Source: UBA4582 sp002389265
Lineage (GTDB): Bacteria; Pseudomonadota; Gammaproteobacteria; Pseudomonadales; Azotimanducaceae
Assembly (NCBI GenBank): GCA_943788825.1
Contig: CALSRT010000007.1
Span: 1 to 64,000, forward strand
DNA: 64,000 nt
Direction: 5' to 3'
Part shown: positions 8,508 through 16,953 of the stretch, piece by piece
Numbering within the stretch: position 1 is the first letter of the stretch
Layout of the letters: each line of letters starts with the position of its first letter
The notes under the pieces: generated by a model
Seen by the model: only the letters and a program-made list of their open reading frames with translations
Database searches by the model: none
What the model was told of the DNA's origin: nothing
Program-made: the position numbers and the translations under genes

Positions 8508-11500
8508 TTAAGTGTCGAGACTAACCACTTTCTGGCGCAGGGTAGGAATACGAAAGTTCCGTATCGAGTATGGAATCATCAGCATGGCCGGCGTCACGAT
8601 CAGCGTTAGCAAAGTCGCAAAACTCAAACCTGAAACGATCGCCGATGCCAACAGCACCCAAAACGAAGCCACCGGACCGCCCATTTCGAATTCTCGACCG
8701 ATCAGATCAATGGACACACCACTGGCCATGGGCAGCAGTCCAAAACCAGTCGTGAAAGTGGTGAGGAACACGGGCCTGAGGCGCAAACAACCGGTCTGAA
8801 TAATAACTCGTTTGATATCCCAAGCGGGATTTTCTAGCCGCAAATAGTTAAAGGTATCGATCAAAACGATATTGTTGTTAACAATAATTCCCGCTAGCGC
8901 AACGATGCCGACGCCGGTCATAATCGCACTAAAGGGCTGATCAAGGAGCAGCAGACCTAGCAGGACACCCACCGTCGACATGATCACTGCAGATAATATC
9001 AGTGCCGCTTGATAGAAGCTGTTGAACTGCGTGACGAGCAAGATCCCCATCAACGCCAGTGCCAGCGCGAAGGCTTTGCCGATAAAGCTCATGGAATTAT
9101 TTTGTTCTTCATTGGCGCCCCGATACACAACCTCTAAAGAAGGATCCAAATCTGCGGTCGCAACCCAGTCCTGGATCTCTTTGACTTTTTCATCCGCTAA
9201 TACGCCAGTCATGGTGTTCGCCCGCACGTACATAATGCGATGACCGTTCTGACGGAAAATGGTACTCACCTTGGCCTTAGCCTGGCGTTCGACGAAGCTG
9301 CTGATGGGCACCTGACCTTCTTTGGTTGACACACGAAGTTCGTCCAACTGGGTGATTGCTCGGTATTCTTCGGGATAACGCACTCGAATGTCCACTTCGT
9401 CATCTACATCATCCGGGCGATACTTGCCCACCAGCACACCGTTAGTCACCAGTTGAATAGCCGCACCGACACTGGCGATATCCGCGCCGAGCATGGCCGC
9501 TTTTGCTCGATCGACATTGATCTCCCATTCAATACCCGGTACTGGTGCCGTATCGTCGACCCCTACAAGACCAGACAGCGACTGTACATACTCACTCAGC
9601 CGTCGGGTTTCTCGAGCCAGTATTTCCAAGTCGCTGCCAATGACTTGAATTTGAATGTCCTTACCCACCGGCGGGCCATTTTCGACCTTGAGCATCTCGG
9701 CCCGAACACCCGGCACATCGCTGATAGCCTCGCGATACGCAGCCTCCACCTCGTAGCCATTAATATCTCGCTGCCTTCGATCGGAGATTTCAATAAACAT
9801 ACTGCCGATTTGATCGGCTGAGGAGCCGCCGCCAGAGCCAACACTCAAGCCACCGCCGCCACTCCGCGTATAAATACTTTGATAATTACCCACAGCGAGT
9901 ATTCGCTGTTCTACATCAACGACGATGTCACGGAGCTCGGTCGCGGAAAAATTACCCTTTGCCGCCACATTGACACCCGTGAAGGTCGGGTCCACATTTG
10001 TAAAAAACTGCATGCCATTGTTGGCTTCGCCATACCATCGAACAATCCCGAACAAAACCAGGCCAGCAATAGTTACCACCACAAAGGGGTGATTTGTGGT
10101 GAACCTAAGCACTCGAGCATAAGCACCCAAGGCACCACGCAGTTCATCGAATCGGCCCTCGTCTACTTTTTGATTCACACTATCCACTTCCGGCTTGACC
10201 TTGCTCAGCAGCGTGCCGAGGACTGGCGCAAACAACAGCGCGTATAACAAAGAACCAGCCATCACCGCGAAGACCGTCACCGGTAGATAGCGCATAAAGC
10301 CACCCACAACGCCGGGCCAGAACATCAAGGGTAAAAATGCCGCCAGTGTCGTCGCTGTCGATGCGATCACGGGCCAGAACATCCGATTGATGGCATACAG
10401 ATAAGCCTCCCGGGGCGTACTCCCATTGCCCATCTCCCGATCTGCCAGTTCGATCACGACAATCGCCCCATCAATCAGCATTCCCAGACCCAACAACATG
10501 CCGAACATCACCATGAAATTGTAGGTAAAGCCCAAGAGATTGACGACAATAAAGGCGAACAGAAAGGAAAAGGGAATCCCCATCGCGACCAGCAGCCCCG
10601 ACCGCAGGCCGACCGCGGCGACGACCACCGTCAAGACCAAAAACATGGCCGTCGAGATATTGCCTTGCAGCGTACTGATCTGTTCAATCGTCTCGGGCGC
10701 CTGGTCGGCCAGATAGCTGACTTCCACATTCGCCGGGTAATGATGTCGCAAGGCTTCAGTGACCATCTTGACCTTGGCAACGGCATCCACCAGCGAGACG
10801 CCCTTGCGCTTGGAAACTTCGACGGCGACTGCGGGTACACCATTGGCACGCGTAAAGCTCTTCGGGTCTTTGAAGGTTCGCCTGATGGTGGTCACATCCC
10901 GCAACGTCACAACGCCGTTAGGCGTCGCAGTCACCGGGATTGACAAAACATCCTCTGCAGACTCAATTAAACTGGGTATTTTGACGCTAAAGCTACCGCG
11001 ACCGGTATCAACGGCGCCAGCCGCGATCAGACGATTATTGCGTGCCACCGCCTGAATCAATTGATCGTTACTGATGCCATAGGCTTCAAGCTGGGCAGGA
11101 TCAATAACGGCTTCCAGCAACTCTTCGCGCTCACCGTTAAGTTTGGCCTCAAGCACCTCAGGCAAACCTTCAAGCTCATCCTTGAGTTCTCGCGCCAGAC
11201 GGTAAAGCACTCGGTCTGGTACAGCGGCGCCACCTAAACTGACCGTGATAATAGGGAAATCCCCCGCTGAAACCTCGTTAATAATGGGCTCTTCTGCACT
11301 GCTCGGCATCTTCGCCTTGGCCTTATCAACCGCCTCACGTACATCGACCAACGCCTGATTGGCATCGAAACTGTAATCAAACTCAATCACGACCGTCGCC
11401 CGCCCTTCACTGGAGTAGGAATTGACCTCTTCCACGCCGACAATGGTTTTGAGTTCCAGCTCTAACGGCCGAGCGAGCAAGCGCTCGGCGTCCTCTGGAG

Positions 11501-11666
11501 AAATACCTTCATGGGGCACCGTGACGACGATGATCGGGACTGACACGTCAGGATTAGATTCGACCGGAATACTCAGATAAGCCATGATGCCAGCGCAAAT
11601 AATCACCGCCATCAGGGACAAGATCGTTCTCGAGCGATCGATACAGGAAGCTATGTAGCTGGACAT
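8508..11666 (-). CDS. RND efflux transporter permease (HAE1/AcrB-type)
   Basis: Proton-driven inner-membrane pump of a tripartite efflux system; it takes substrates from the periplasm or membrane and passes them to an outer-membrane channel. The 1052-residue protein is standard length and shows the duplicated RND layout: a first helix after the N-terminus, two large periplasmic loops, and helix blocks such as FMVMFGMLLGLGMLIDGAIVV with the conserved Asp of helix 4. The second half carries the ALAGIIVNNNIVLIDT block. A glycine/serine-rich run (about residue 610, GGGGLSVGSGGGSS) lies in the second periplasmic loop. The adaptor gene lies 107 bp upstream on the same strand; no outer-membrane factor gene is in the window. 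Substrate unknown. Confidence 0.93.
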   Translation of the reverse strand: MSSYIASCIDRSRTILSLMAVIICAGIMAYLSIPVESNPDVSVPIIVVTVPHEGISPEDAERLLARPLELELKTIVGVEEVNSYSSEGRATVVIEFDYSFDANQALVDVREAVDKAKAKMPSSAEEPIINEVSAGDFPIITVSLGGAAVPDRVLYRLARELKDELEGLPEVLEAKLNGEREELLEAVIDPAQLEAYGISNDQLIQAVARNNRLIAAGAVDTGRGSFSVKIPSLIESAEDVLSIPVTATPNGVVTLRDVTTIRRTFKDPKSFTRANGVPAVAVEVSKRKGVSLVDAVAKVKMVTEALRHHYPANVEVSYLADQAPETIEQISTLQGNISTAMFLVLTVVVAAVGLRSGLLVAMGIPFSFLFAFIVVNLLGFTYNFMVMFGMLLGLGMLIDGAIVVIELADREMGNGSTPREAYLYAINRMFWPVIASTATTLAAFLPLMFWPGVVGGFMRYLPVTVFAVMAGSLLYALLFAPVLGTLLSKVKPEVDSVNQKVDEGRFDELRGALGAYARVLRFTTNHPFVVVTIAGLVLFGIVRWYGEANNGMQFFTNVDPTFTGVNVAAKGNFSATELRDIVVDVEQRILAVGNYQSIYTRSGGGGLSVGSGGGSSADQIGSMFIEISDRRQRDINGYEVEAAYREAISDVPGVRAEMLKVENGPPVGKDIQIQVIGSDLEILARETRRLSEYVQSLSGLVGVDDTAPVPGIEWEINVDRAKAAMLGADIASVGAAIQLVTNGVLVGKYRPDDVDDEVDIRVRYPEEYRAITQLDELRVSTKEGQVPISSFVERQAKAKVSTIFRQNGHRIMYVRANTMTGVLADEKVKEIQDWVATADLDPSLEVVYRGANEEQNNSMSFIGKAFALALALMGILLVTQFNSFYQAALILSAVIMSTVGVLLGLLLLDQPFSAIMTGVGIVALAGIIVNNNIVLIDTFNYLRLENPAWDIKRVIIQTGCLRLRPVFLTTFTTGFGLLPMASGVSIDLIGREFEMGGPVASFWVLLASAIVSGLSFATLLTLIVTPAMLMIPYSIRNFRIPTLRQKVVSLDT

Positions 11667-11772
11667 ATCGCGGCTTGCCTTTAAAAATAGTTACATGATG
11701 ACTTAACAGTGGTTACGACACGGGTGCGCAAACTGCGTTATTGATACACCCCAGAGCGCCCGCCGATAGTGC

Positions 11773-12855
11773 CTAGTTTCGCACCAAGCCCACGAGCGGT
11801 GTTAAATCCATAACGACGATTTGGCCATCAAACACCTCTTCTTGACCAACGGTGATCAGCCTGATGCTCGACGGCAGACCCTTGACCCAGACACCATCCG
11901 CTTCTTCGCTGACAACCTCGACTTTAACAAACCGGACGGTATTGCTCTCATCGACGATTCGAACGCCCATATAACCCGCATCATTCAATACCAAGGATGC
12001 TGGCGATATTAAATGTGCCCGTTCCACGCCGACAGGCACCTTCATGTCGGCCGTCATCCCCGCTCGCATCCGATCAGCTGAGCCGTTAACTGTCACCTCA
12101 ATGGGATAGGTTCTTGTCGCAGCGTCGGGCACACGGCTGATAAAGCTAATCAAGCCCGTCAACTGATCACCGGTGATCAGGGTGACTCGAACCTCATCAC
12201 CCAGGGCGACCTGGCCGATATTCTTTTCAGACACTTGGCCGATAACCAACATCGGATCAATCTCCATCAGTGTCACACACACCTGGCCAGGGCTGAGATA
12301 ATCACCAATTTCCACGGGCTGACTCTCTATCACGCCAGCAAAGGGTGCTCTTAAACCGGTTTTCAACAGAGCGAGCTCGCCCTCTTTGGCTCGCGCTCTC
12401 GCGCTTTCAAGGGCTGCCTTGGCTTTTGCGACATTAATTTCTGACTGCAGCCCACGACGTTTGAGATCCAGCACGCCGTCATACTCCAGTTGAGCACTCT
12501 TGAGCTGGGCCCGGTTTTCATCAAGCTCACTCTGGCGAGTATCCACCGCGATTTGACACAGCAAATCTCCCGCATTGACTCGGGTACCCTTGACCGCAGG
12601 CAACGCTTCAATTTTACCCGCAATTTCCGCCTTAACCTGGACCACACGATTGGCTCGGGTCTGCCCCCGAACCGCGAGCAGATCCTGACGCTCTACGGCC
12701 TGGCTTTCCACGCCTCGAACCAACGGCGGCGACTCAGAAGCAACATTATTCTCTGCCTCAGCCGCCGTCAGGGTGCTGGGCACCAGCTCACCAGACAGCA
12801 GCCACGCACCCATGGCCAGAGCGATCATTAACGCGATTGAGCGCTTGTTACCCAC
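11773..12855 (-). CDS. RND efflux periplasmic adaptor subunit (MFP family)
   Basis: Periplasmic adaptor joining the RND permease to an outer-membrane channel. The protein is about 360 residues: a signal or anchor segment (NKRSIALMIALAMGAWLL), a barrel-sandwich half (VKAEIAGKIEALPAVKGTRVNAGDLLCQI), a helical hairpin of about 60 residues rich in Ala, Glu and Lys, the matching half LRAPFAGVIESQPVEIGDYLSPGQ, then the beta-barrel and membrane-proximal domains. The frame begins with GTG at 12855; an internal ATG at 12828 is possible but would remove the basic n-region. It forms an operon with the permease downstream. The start codon abuts a 13-bp tandem array (12860-12898), so the region that should hold its ribosome binding site is repetitive. 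Confidence 0.9.
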   Translation of the reverse strand: MGNKRSIALMIALAMGAWLLSGELVPSTLTAAEAENNVASESPPLVRGVESQAVERQDLLAVRGQTRANRVVQVKAEIAGKIEALPAVKGTRVNAGDLLCQIAVDTRQSELDENRAQLKSAQLEYDGVLDLKRRGLQSEINVAKAKAALESARARAKEGELALLKTGLRAPFAGVIESQPVEIGDYLSPGQVCVTLMEIDPMLVIGQVSEKNIGQVALGDEVRVTLITGDQLTGLISFISRVPDAATRTYPIEVTVNGSADRMRAGMTADMKVPVGVERAHLISPASLVLNDAGYMGVRIVDESNTVRFVKVEVVSEEADGVWVKGLPSSIRLITVGQEEVFDGQIVVMDLTPLVGLVRN

Positions 12856-12859
12856 TGTA

Positions 12860-12898
12860 GTTACTCACTGTCGTTACTCACTGTCGTTACTCACTATC
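12860..12898. repeat. 13-bp tandem repeat, 3 copies, next to the adaptor start
   Basis: The unit GTTACTCACTGTC occurs three times (the last copy has one change), ending 5 bp from the adaptor start codon, where the ribosome binding site should lie. No Shine-Dalgarno sequence is visible inside it. Confidence 0.85.
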
Positions 12899-12939
12899 GT
12901 TACGTTCACTATTTGCGATTGATCCGGGCCCGCCGACTT

Positions 12940-13002
12940 CGACATCAGAGCTTCGACATCAGAGCTCGACATCAGAGCTCGACATCAGAGCTCGACATCA
13001 AC
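12940..13002. repeat. 13-bp tandem repeat, about 4.8 copies
   Basis: The unit CGACATCAGAGCT is repeated nearly perfectly (the first copy is 14 bp) in the divergent gap between the efflux adaptor and marC. The embedded GAGCTC gives each junction a small palindrome. No gene overlaps it. Confidence 0.88.
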
Positions 13003-13233
13003 AGCCTGGCTATCTGGCCTTCACTGACGTGTCTCTCAAGCCACTCAACAAGACGTTTATCCGCGATTTTACGCGCGCATAGCTTATTTGGATCACCCAC
13101 TCAATGCAAGTTTGAATCACCCAACAACCGCCGACGTAAACTGCAAAACCCACCAATCTGCGGTCGACAGGGCGAATCATAAAAGAGTCTAAACTCACAT
13201 TCGCGCAATTGCGGCAGGCGGTGCTTAACTTAC

Positions 13234-13261
13234 GCCGAAGCGACAATTCGGCGCCTTTTTT
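13234..13261 (+). terminator. Orphan intrinsic terminator (plus strand)
   Basis: GCCGAA pairs with TTCGGC across a 7-nt loop, extended by GC, and is followed by a run of six T on the plus strand. There is no plus-strand gene upstream in the window before the divergent efflux operon, so the terminator must end a small RNA or act as an attenuator in the leader of marC, which starts 76 bp further on. Confidence 0.6.
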
Positions 13262-13336
13262 GCCTTCGAATGGTATCCTGTTGGCTCATAAGCCTCATTG
13301 AGGTGTCAACAACACGCGTGCAGGTAAGGCGATCCC

Positions 13337-13927
13337 ATGATGGAAATAGTGAGCACGGCCCTGGTCTTCTTTCTGATCATGGATCCCTTGGGTAATATTC
13401 CCCTGTTCCTGTCTGTGCTAAAAGATGTGGACTCGACACGGCAACTGAAGATTATCTTTCGCGAACTGTGTATCGCCTACGCTGCCCTACTGTGCTTCTT
13501 ATTTGGCGGACACTATGTCCTGGATTTTTTAGGACTTTCACAGGAAGCCATCGAAATATCTGGCGGAATCATTCTGTTTCTCATCGCCCTACGGATGATC
13601 TTTCCGGTCCCTAATGGCATATTCGGTGACAGTCAGGCCGGAGAACCCCTAATAGTGCCACTCGCCATACCCGCTGTGGCAGGGCCATCTATCCTGGCGG
13701 TCTTGATGTTGATGACCACAACGCAACCCATGCTGCCCCTATTTATATCCCTCACCAGCGCCTGGATACTCACAGCAGCCATTCTCCTAGCCGCCGCCCC
13801 GCTACATCGGATCCTCGGGCGCCGAGGCCTGATCGCTATAGAGCGGCTGATGGGTATGCTGCTGGTCATGATGTCCGTGCAAATGATGCTCAATGCGCTG
13901 CGTTCATTCGATTGGGCCGCCAACTGA
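13337..13927 (+). CDS. MarC family integral membrane protein
   Basis: A polytopic inner-membrane protein of unknown transport function. Despite the name, MarC is not established as a drug-resistance determinant. The 196 residues include the family opening FFLIMDPLGNIPLFLSVL, the ISGGIILFLIALRMIF helix, an AGPSILAVLMLM segment and a final helix ending LMGMLLVMMSVQMML. About six membrane segments are expected. The ATG pair at 13337 is preceded by AGGTAAGG. The 5' leader contains the orphan hairpin at 13234-13261, so marC expression may pass through an attenuator. Confidence 0.88.
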   Translation: MMEIVSTALVFFLIMDPLGNIPLFLSVLKDVDSTRQLKIIFRELCIAYAALLCFLFGGHYVLDFLGLSQEAIEISGGIILFLIALRMIFPVPNGIFGDSQAGEPLIVPLAIPAVAGPSILAVLMLMTTTQPMLPLFISLTSAWILTAAILLAAAPLHRILGRRGLIAIERLMGMLLVMMSVQMMLNALRSFDWAAN

Positions 13928-13931
13928 CACA

Positions 13932-13973
13932 GTGCTCTGCATTTAGTGCTCTGCATTTGGCGCTCTGCATTTG
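13932..13973. repeat. 14-bp tandem repeat, 3 copies
   Basis: The unit GTGCTCTGCATTTG/A occurs three times starting 5 bp after the marC stop codon, with single substitutions between copies. It occupies the position where a terminator would be expected, but no hairpin is visible. Confidence 0.85.
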
Positions 13974-14009
13974 GCGCGATTCAATGGCATACTAAGCACC
14001 AATCTTGAC

Positions 14010-14048
14010 CTAAGAACATTGTCTAAGAACATTGTCTAAGAACATTGC
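14010..14048. repeat. 13-bp tandem repeat, 3 copies
   Basis: The unit CTAAGAACATTGT occurs three times and begins a fourth copy, between marC and the SDR gene at 14116. It is unrelated in sequence to the array 40 bp upstream, so two independent arrays occupy one 190-bp gap. Confidence 0.85.
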
Positions 14049-14115
14049 CTAAGGAAATTTGCCAGCGAACCTTCAATTGGCGAAATCATGAATTCATTAA
14101 AACAGTGAGACACCC

Positions 14116-14832
14116 ATGAGCAAACTCCATCAACACCACGTTGTTATCGTCGGCGGCACTTCCGGTATTGGCCTGGCAACTGCCGTGCTGGCACGAGATG
14201 CAGGCGCCACGGTCTGGGCTGTAGGACGCTCAGCGGAACGCGTCGCGGCGGCCGCGGCGGCAAACCCGGGCATTCAATTTGAGACCCTCGACACCCATGA
14301 TCGGGCAGGCTTAACTGCGCTATTTTCAAAAATCGGCACGATCGATCATGTGGTCGCTGCGGCCACCGGCGCCAATCGCACCATGGCACCCTTTCTCGAC
14401 CAGACCCAGGAGCAATTTCGCGAGGCTTTCGACAAATTCTGGGGCTATTGTAATGTCATTCGTGAATCAGCTCCGTTTCTCGCGACCGATGCCTCAATCA
14501 CACTCGTCAGCGGCAGCCCCGCTCGCAAGTGCAATCCCGGCATGAGTTCGATCTCCTGCGTCGGCAGTGCCGTCGAAGCCTTAACCCGGGCTTTAGCGGT
14601 GGAGATGGCGCCAAGAAGAATCAATGTCGTCGCTCCCGGACTGATCAGCACAGGCATGTTCGATCGACTCGGCGATCAACGAGACTCGGCGTTAGCCCAA
14701 ATGACGCAGAACTTGCCTATTAACCGCCCCGGTCAGTCGGAAGAGGTTGCCAGCGCAATTTTGCTGACCCTGACCAACGGTTACATGACTGGCAGCACCC
14801 TTGATGTCGATGGCGGCACCCTGCTGCCCTAG
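14116..14832 (+). CDS. Atypical SDR-family protein lacking the catalytic Tyr/Lys
   Basis: The fold is that of a classical short-chain dehydrogenase: GGTSGIGLATAVLARDAG near residues 13-30 binds the nucleotide, and RINVVAPGLISTGMF and the C-terminal GSTLDVDGGTLLP are the usual late motifs. Where classical SDRs carry YxxxK, this protein reads MSSISCVGSAVEAL, so both catalytic Tyr and Lys are missing. The Ser region (LVSGSPARK) is present. Such degenerate SDRs form a recognised minority. The protein may bind nucleotide without normal dehydrogenase chemistry, or use different residues. The 238-residue length is typical and the frame is intact, so this is not a decaying gene. Confidence 0.85.
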   Translation: MSKLHQHHVVIVGGTSGIGLATAVLARDAGATVWAVGRSAERVAAAAAANPGIQFETLDTHDRAGLTALFSKIGTIDHVVAAATGANRTMAPFLDQTQEQFREAFDKFWGYCNVIRESAPFLATDASITLVSGSPARKCNPGMSSISCVGSAVEALTRALAVEMAPRRINVVAPGLISTGMFDRLGDQRDSALAQMTQNLPINRPGQSEEVASAILLTLTNGYMTGSTLDVDGGTLLP

Positions 14833-14838
14833 TCCCTT

Positions 14839-14855
14839 GGCCGTTGTTAGCGGCC
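14839..14855. terminator. Short hairpin between convergent genes
   Basis: GGCCG and CGGCC flank a 7-nt loop in the 24-bp gap between the SDR stop (14832) and the minus-strand regulator stop (14857). A T-run follows on the plus strand only after another 13 nt. It is a weak candidate for a shared terminator. Confidence 0.3.
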
Positions 14856-14856
14856 T

Positions 14857-16953
14857 TCAGCGGGTGATTTTTTGTGCCGCTGGGCCGACTAACAGATTCT
14901 TGCGTTGCAGCTCGGACAACAATTGAGCCGCCGGCAGTGGCCGGCAGTAGTAGTAACCCTGAATATAAACGCAACCACTGGACTTTAGCCATTGTAGCTG
15001 CTCGTTCGTTTCAACGCCTTCAGCCAAGACTTTTAGATTCAAGTTATGTCCGAGCGCAATAATCGCTCGCGTAATCTCGCGGCCATCAGCGCTCGTGGTA
15101 ATGTTCTGGATAAAGCTTTGATCTATTTTCAAGGTATTGAGCGGAAGACGATTCAGGTAGGCAAGTGACGAATATCCCGTACCGAAGTCATCAATACTGA
15201 TCCCTATACCCATGGCGTGCAGCTCTTTGAGTATCACGATAGTGCGCTCAATATCTTGCATAACGACGCCTTCGGTAATTTCCAGAATAAGAGCTGAGGG
15301 AGAGATCCCAGTTTCGCGGACAACATCTCGCACAAGTGCTACCAAGTGACCGTCAAACTGTCGTGCCGACAAATTGACTGCAACCTGGAAACCCTGACAT
15401 CCCGCTAGTTGCCAACTGCGAAGCTGCTGACAAACTGCCCGTAACACGAACTCACCCAACAGCACGATCAAACCGGTTTTTTCCGCGATTGGGATAAAGT
15501 CAGCGGGGGAAATTATGCCACGAGTTGGGTGCCACCATCGAACCAGGGCCTCCATACTGACCATTTTCTCCGTGACGGCATCAACAATCGGCTGATAATA
15601 AATCTCAAATGCCCCATCAAGTAGCGCTTGCTCCATACCGCTCTTGAGCTGAAGAAAAGTCAGCGCCGTCTCATACATATGACTATCAAACATAACTTGA
15701 GAACCGGCGCCTTCAAGCTTGGCTCGATGGATGGCATTGTCCGCGTCGCGAATGATTTCGGCGGTCGTGTGATAGCCGTCATGATGCAGCACAAGGCCAA
15801 TGCTGGCGGACAGATCCATGGTGGTCCCCTGCACGCTCAGCGGAGGACGGATCGCCGCCTGAATATTACGACACACCTCTATCGCTTCCGCGGCCGTATC
15901 AACAGGGTCGAGTAGAAGGGCAAACTTATCACCCGTGAAACGCGAGACCGTATCCTTCGTCCCTACTGTCGAGGCGATACGCTGCCCGATCTCCCGTAAC
16001 ACCTGATCACCCTGCTCGTGACCCAGACCTGAAGTTATTGCGCTAAAATTATCTAGACCGATAAACATCACGGCAAACAAAGTTTGATCGCTGCCACTTC
16101 GGCGCCGTAAAGCAATCTCCAGATGATCCATAAATAAGGTGCGGTTCGGCAAGCCTGTCAGCGGATCAAAGAACGCACTGCGGCGAATTTCCTCCTCATA
16201 ATCTAGCTGCTGGCTGATATCGCGAAAAGTAATGACCATGAGATCTGCATCTAGACTGCGGTTGATGCTGACCGCGATTTCCACGGGTAGCACACCACCT
16301 TGTTTGTTGCGAATTCGCTGGCGACCGCGTCGGTCCGGAGATAAGCTGCGACTCAACTCGACAAGATCTAACTCAGCGTCCTCGGGGCTGAAGGGACGTA
16401 ATCGTAAGACTTCGGTCAGGGTACTGGCCCGAGCTTCGTCTTGACTCCAACCCGTCAGCGCCTCGGCGACGGGGTTCAGCATCAAAATCCGGCCCTGCAT
16501 ATCAGCAGAAATAACTCCATCACTGACATTCTCTAGGGTCGCATCCAGATGGCGACGAGTATCGGCCAGATCTTTCTCCACAGCATGCTTATACAGCGCG
16601 ATTTCTATATTAATTTCCATCTCGCGATTATCAAATGGCTTCAGCACATAACCATAAGGGCCAGCCACTTGGGCACGCTGGAGGGTCTCCGTATTAGAGT
16701 AGGCGGTGCAAAAGATCACGGGCACATCGTACTGCGCGCGAATATTAAGCGCAGCGTCGACGCCGTCCATCTCACCCTTTATATTGATGTCCATCAATAC
16801 CAGGTCAGGCCGCAAGCGCAATACGTTTTCCACCGCTTCTTCACCTCGCGACGCTGTGGCCAACACTTCGTAGCCCATGCGAGTTAACCGCGCCTTTATA
16901 TCTCTGGCCACAAGGATTTCGTCTTCGACAACAACTAGTGTTTTCTTAGACAT
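14857..16953 (-). CDS. Response regulator REC-PAS-GGDEF-EAL, c-di-GMP phosphodiesterase
   Basis: About 698 residues. An N-terminal receiver domain has the phospho-Asp at about residue 55 (LVLMDINIKG) and Lys in YVLKPFD. A PAS domain follows (TLENVSDGVISADMQGRILMLN). Next is a GGDEF domain whose signature is degraded to TGDKF (in SRFTGDKFALLL). Last is an EAL domain with an intact EALVRWWHP and DDFGTGYSS loop. By known rules the GGDEF half should not synthesise c-di-GMP, while the EAL half has the residues for hydrolysis. The ATG at 16953 overlaps the kinase stop by 8 bp (an upstream TTG at 16956 is possible), so it is translationally coupled to the kinase that presumably phosphorylates it. 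Last gene of the protease operon. Confidence 0.92.
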   Translation of the reverse strand: MSKKTLVVVEDEILVARDIKARLTRMGYEVLATASRGEEAVENVLRLRPDLVLMDINIKGEMDGVDAALNIRAQYDVPVIFCTAYSNTETLQRAQVAGPYGYVLKPFDNREMEINIEIALYKHAVEKDLADTRRHLDATLENVSDGVISADMQGRILMLNPVAEALTGWSQDEARASTLTEVLRLRPFSPEDAELDLVELSRSLSPDRRGRQRIRNKQGGVLPVEIAVSINRSLDADLMVITFRDISQQLDYEEEIRRSAFFDPLTGLPNRTLFMDHLEIALRRRSGSDQTLFAVMFIGLDNFSAITSGLGHEQGDQVLREIGQRIASTVGTKDTVSRFTGDKFALLLDPVDTAAEAIEVCRNIQAAIRPPLSVQGTTMDLSASIGLVLHHDGYHTTAEIIRDADNAIHRAKLEGAGSQVMFDSHMYETALTFLQLKSGMEQALLDGAFEIYYQPIVDAVTEKMVSMEALVRWWHPTRGIISPADFIPIAEKTGLIVLLGEFVLRAVCQQLRSWQLAGCQGFQVAVNLSARQFDGHLVALVRDVVRETGISPSALILEITEGVVMQDIERTIVILKELHAMGIGISIDDFGTGYSSLAYLNRLPLNTLKIDQSFIQNITTSADGREITRAIIALGHNLNLKVLAEGVETNEQLQWLKSSGCVYIQGYYYCRPLPAAQLLSELQRKNLLVGPAAQKITR

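Noticed and set aside
12940..13002. CRISPR or phage attachment site at the GACATCAGAGCT repeats
   Set aside because: Units are directly adjacent with no spacers, there are no integrase or cas genes, and equivalent arrays of unrelated sequence occur throughout the window.
12913..13182. 89-residue open frame on the plus strand
   Set aside because: Built largely from the 13-bp tandem repeat, no ribosome binding site, Arg/Ser-rich composition without any recognisable domain.
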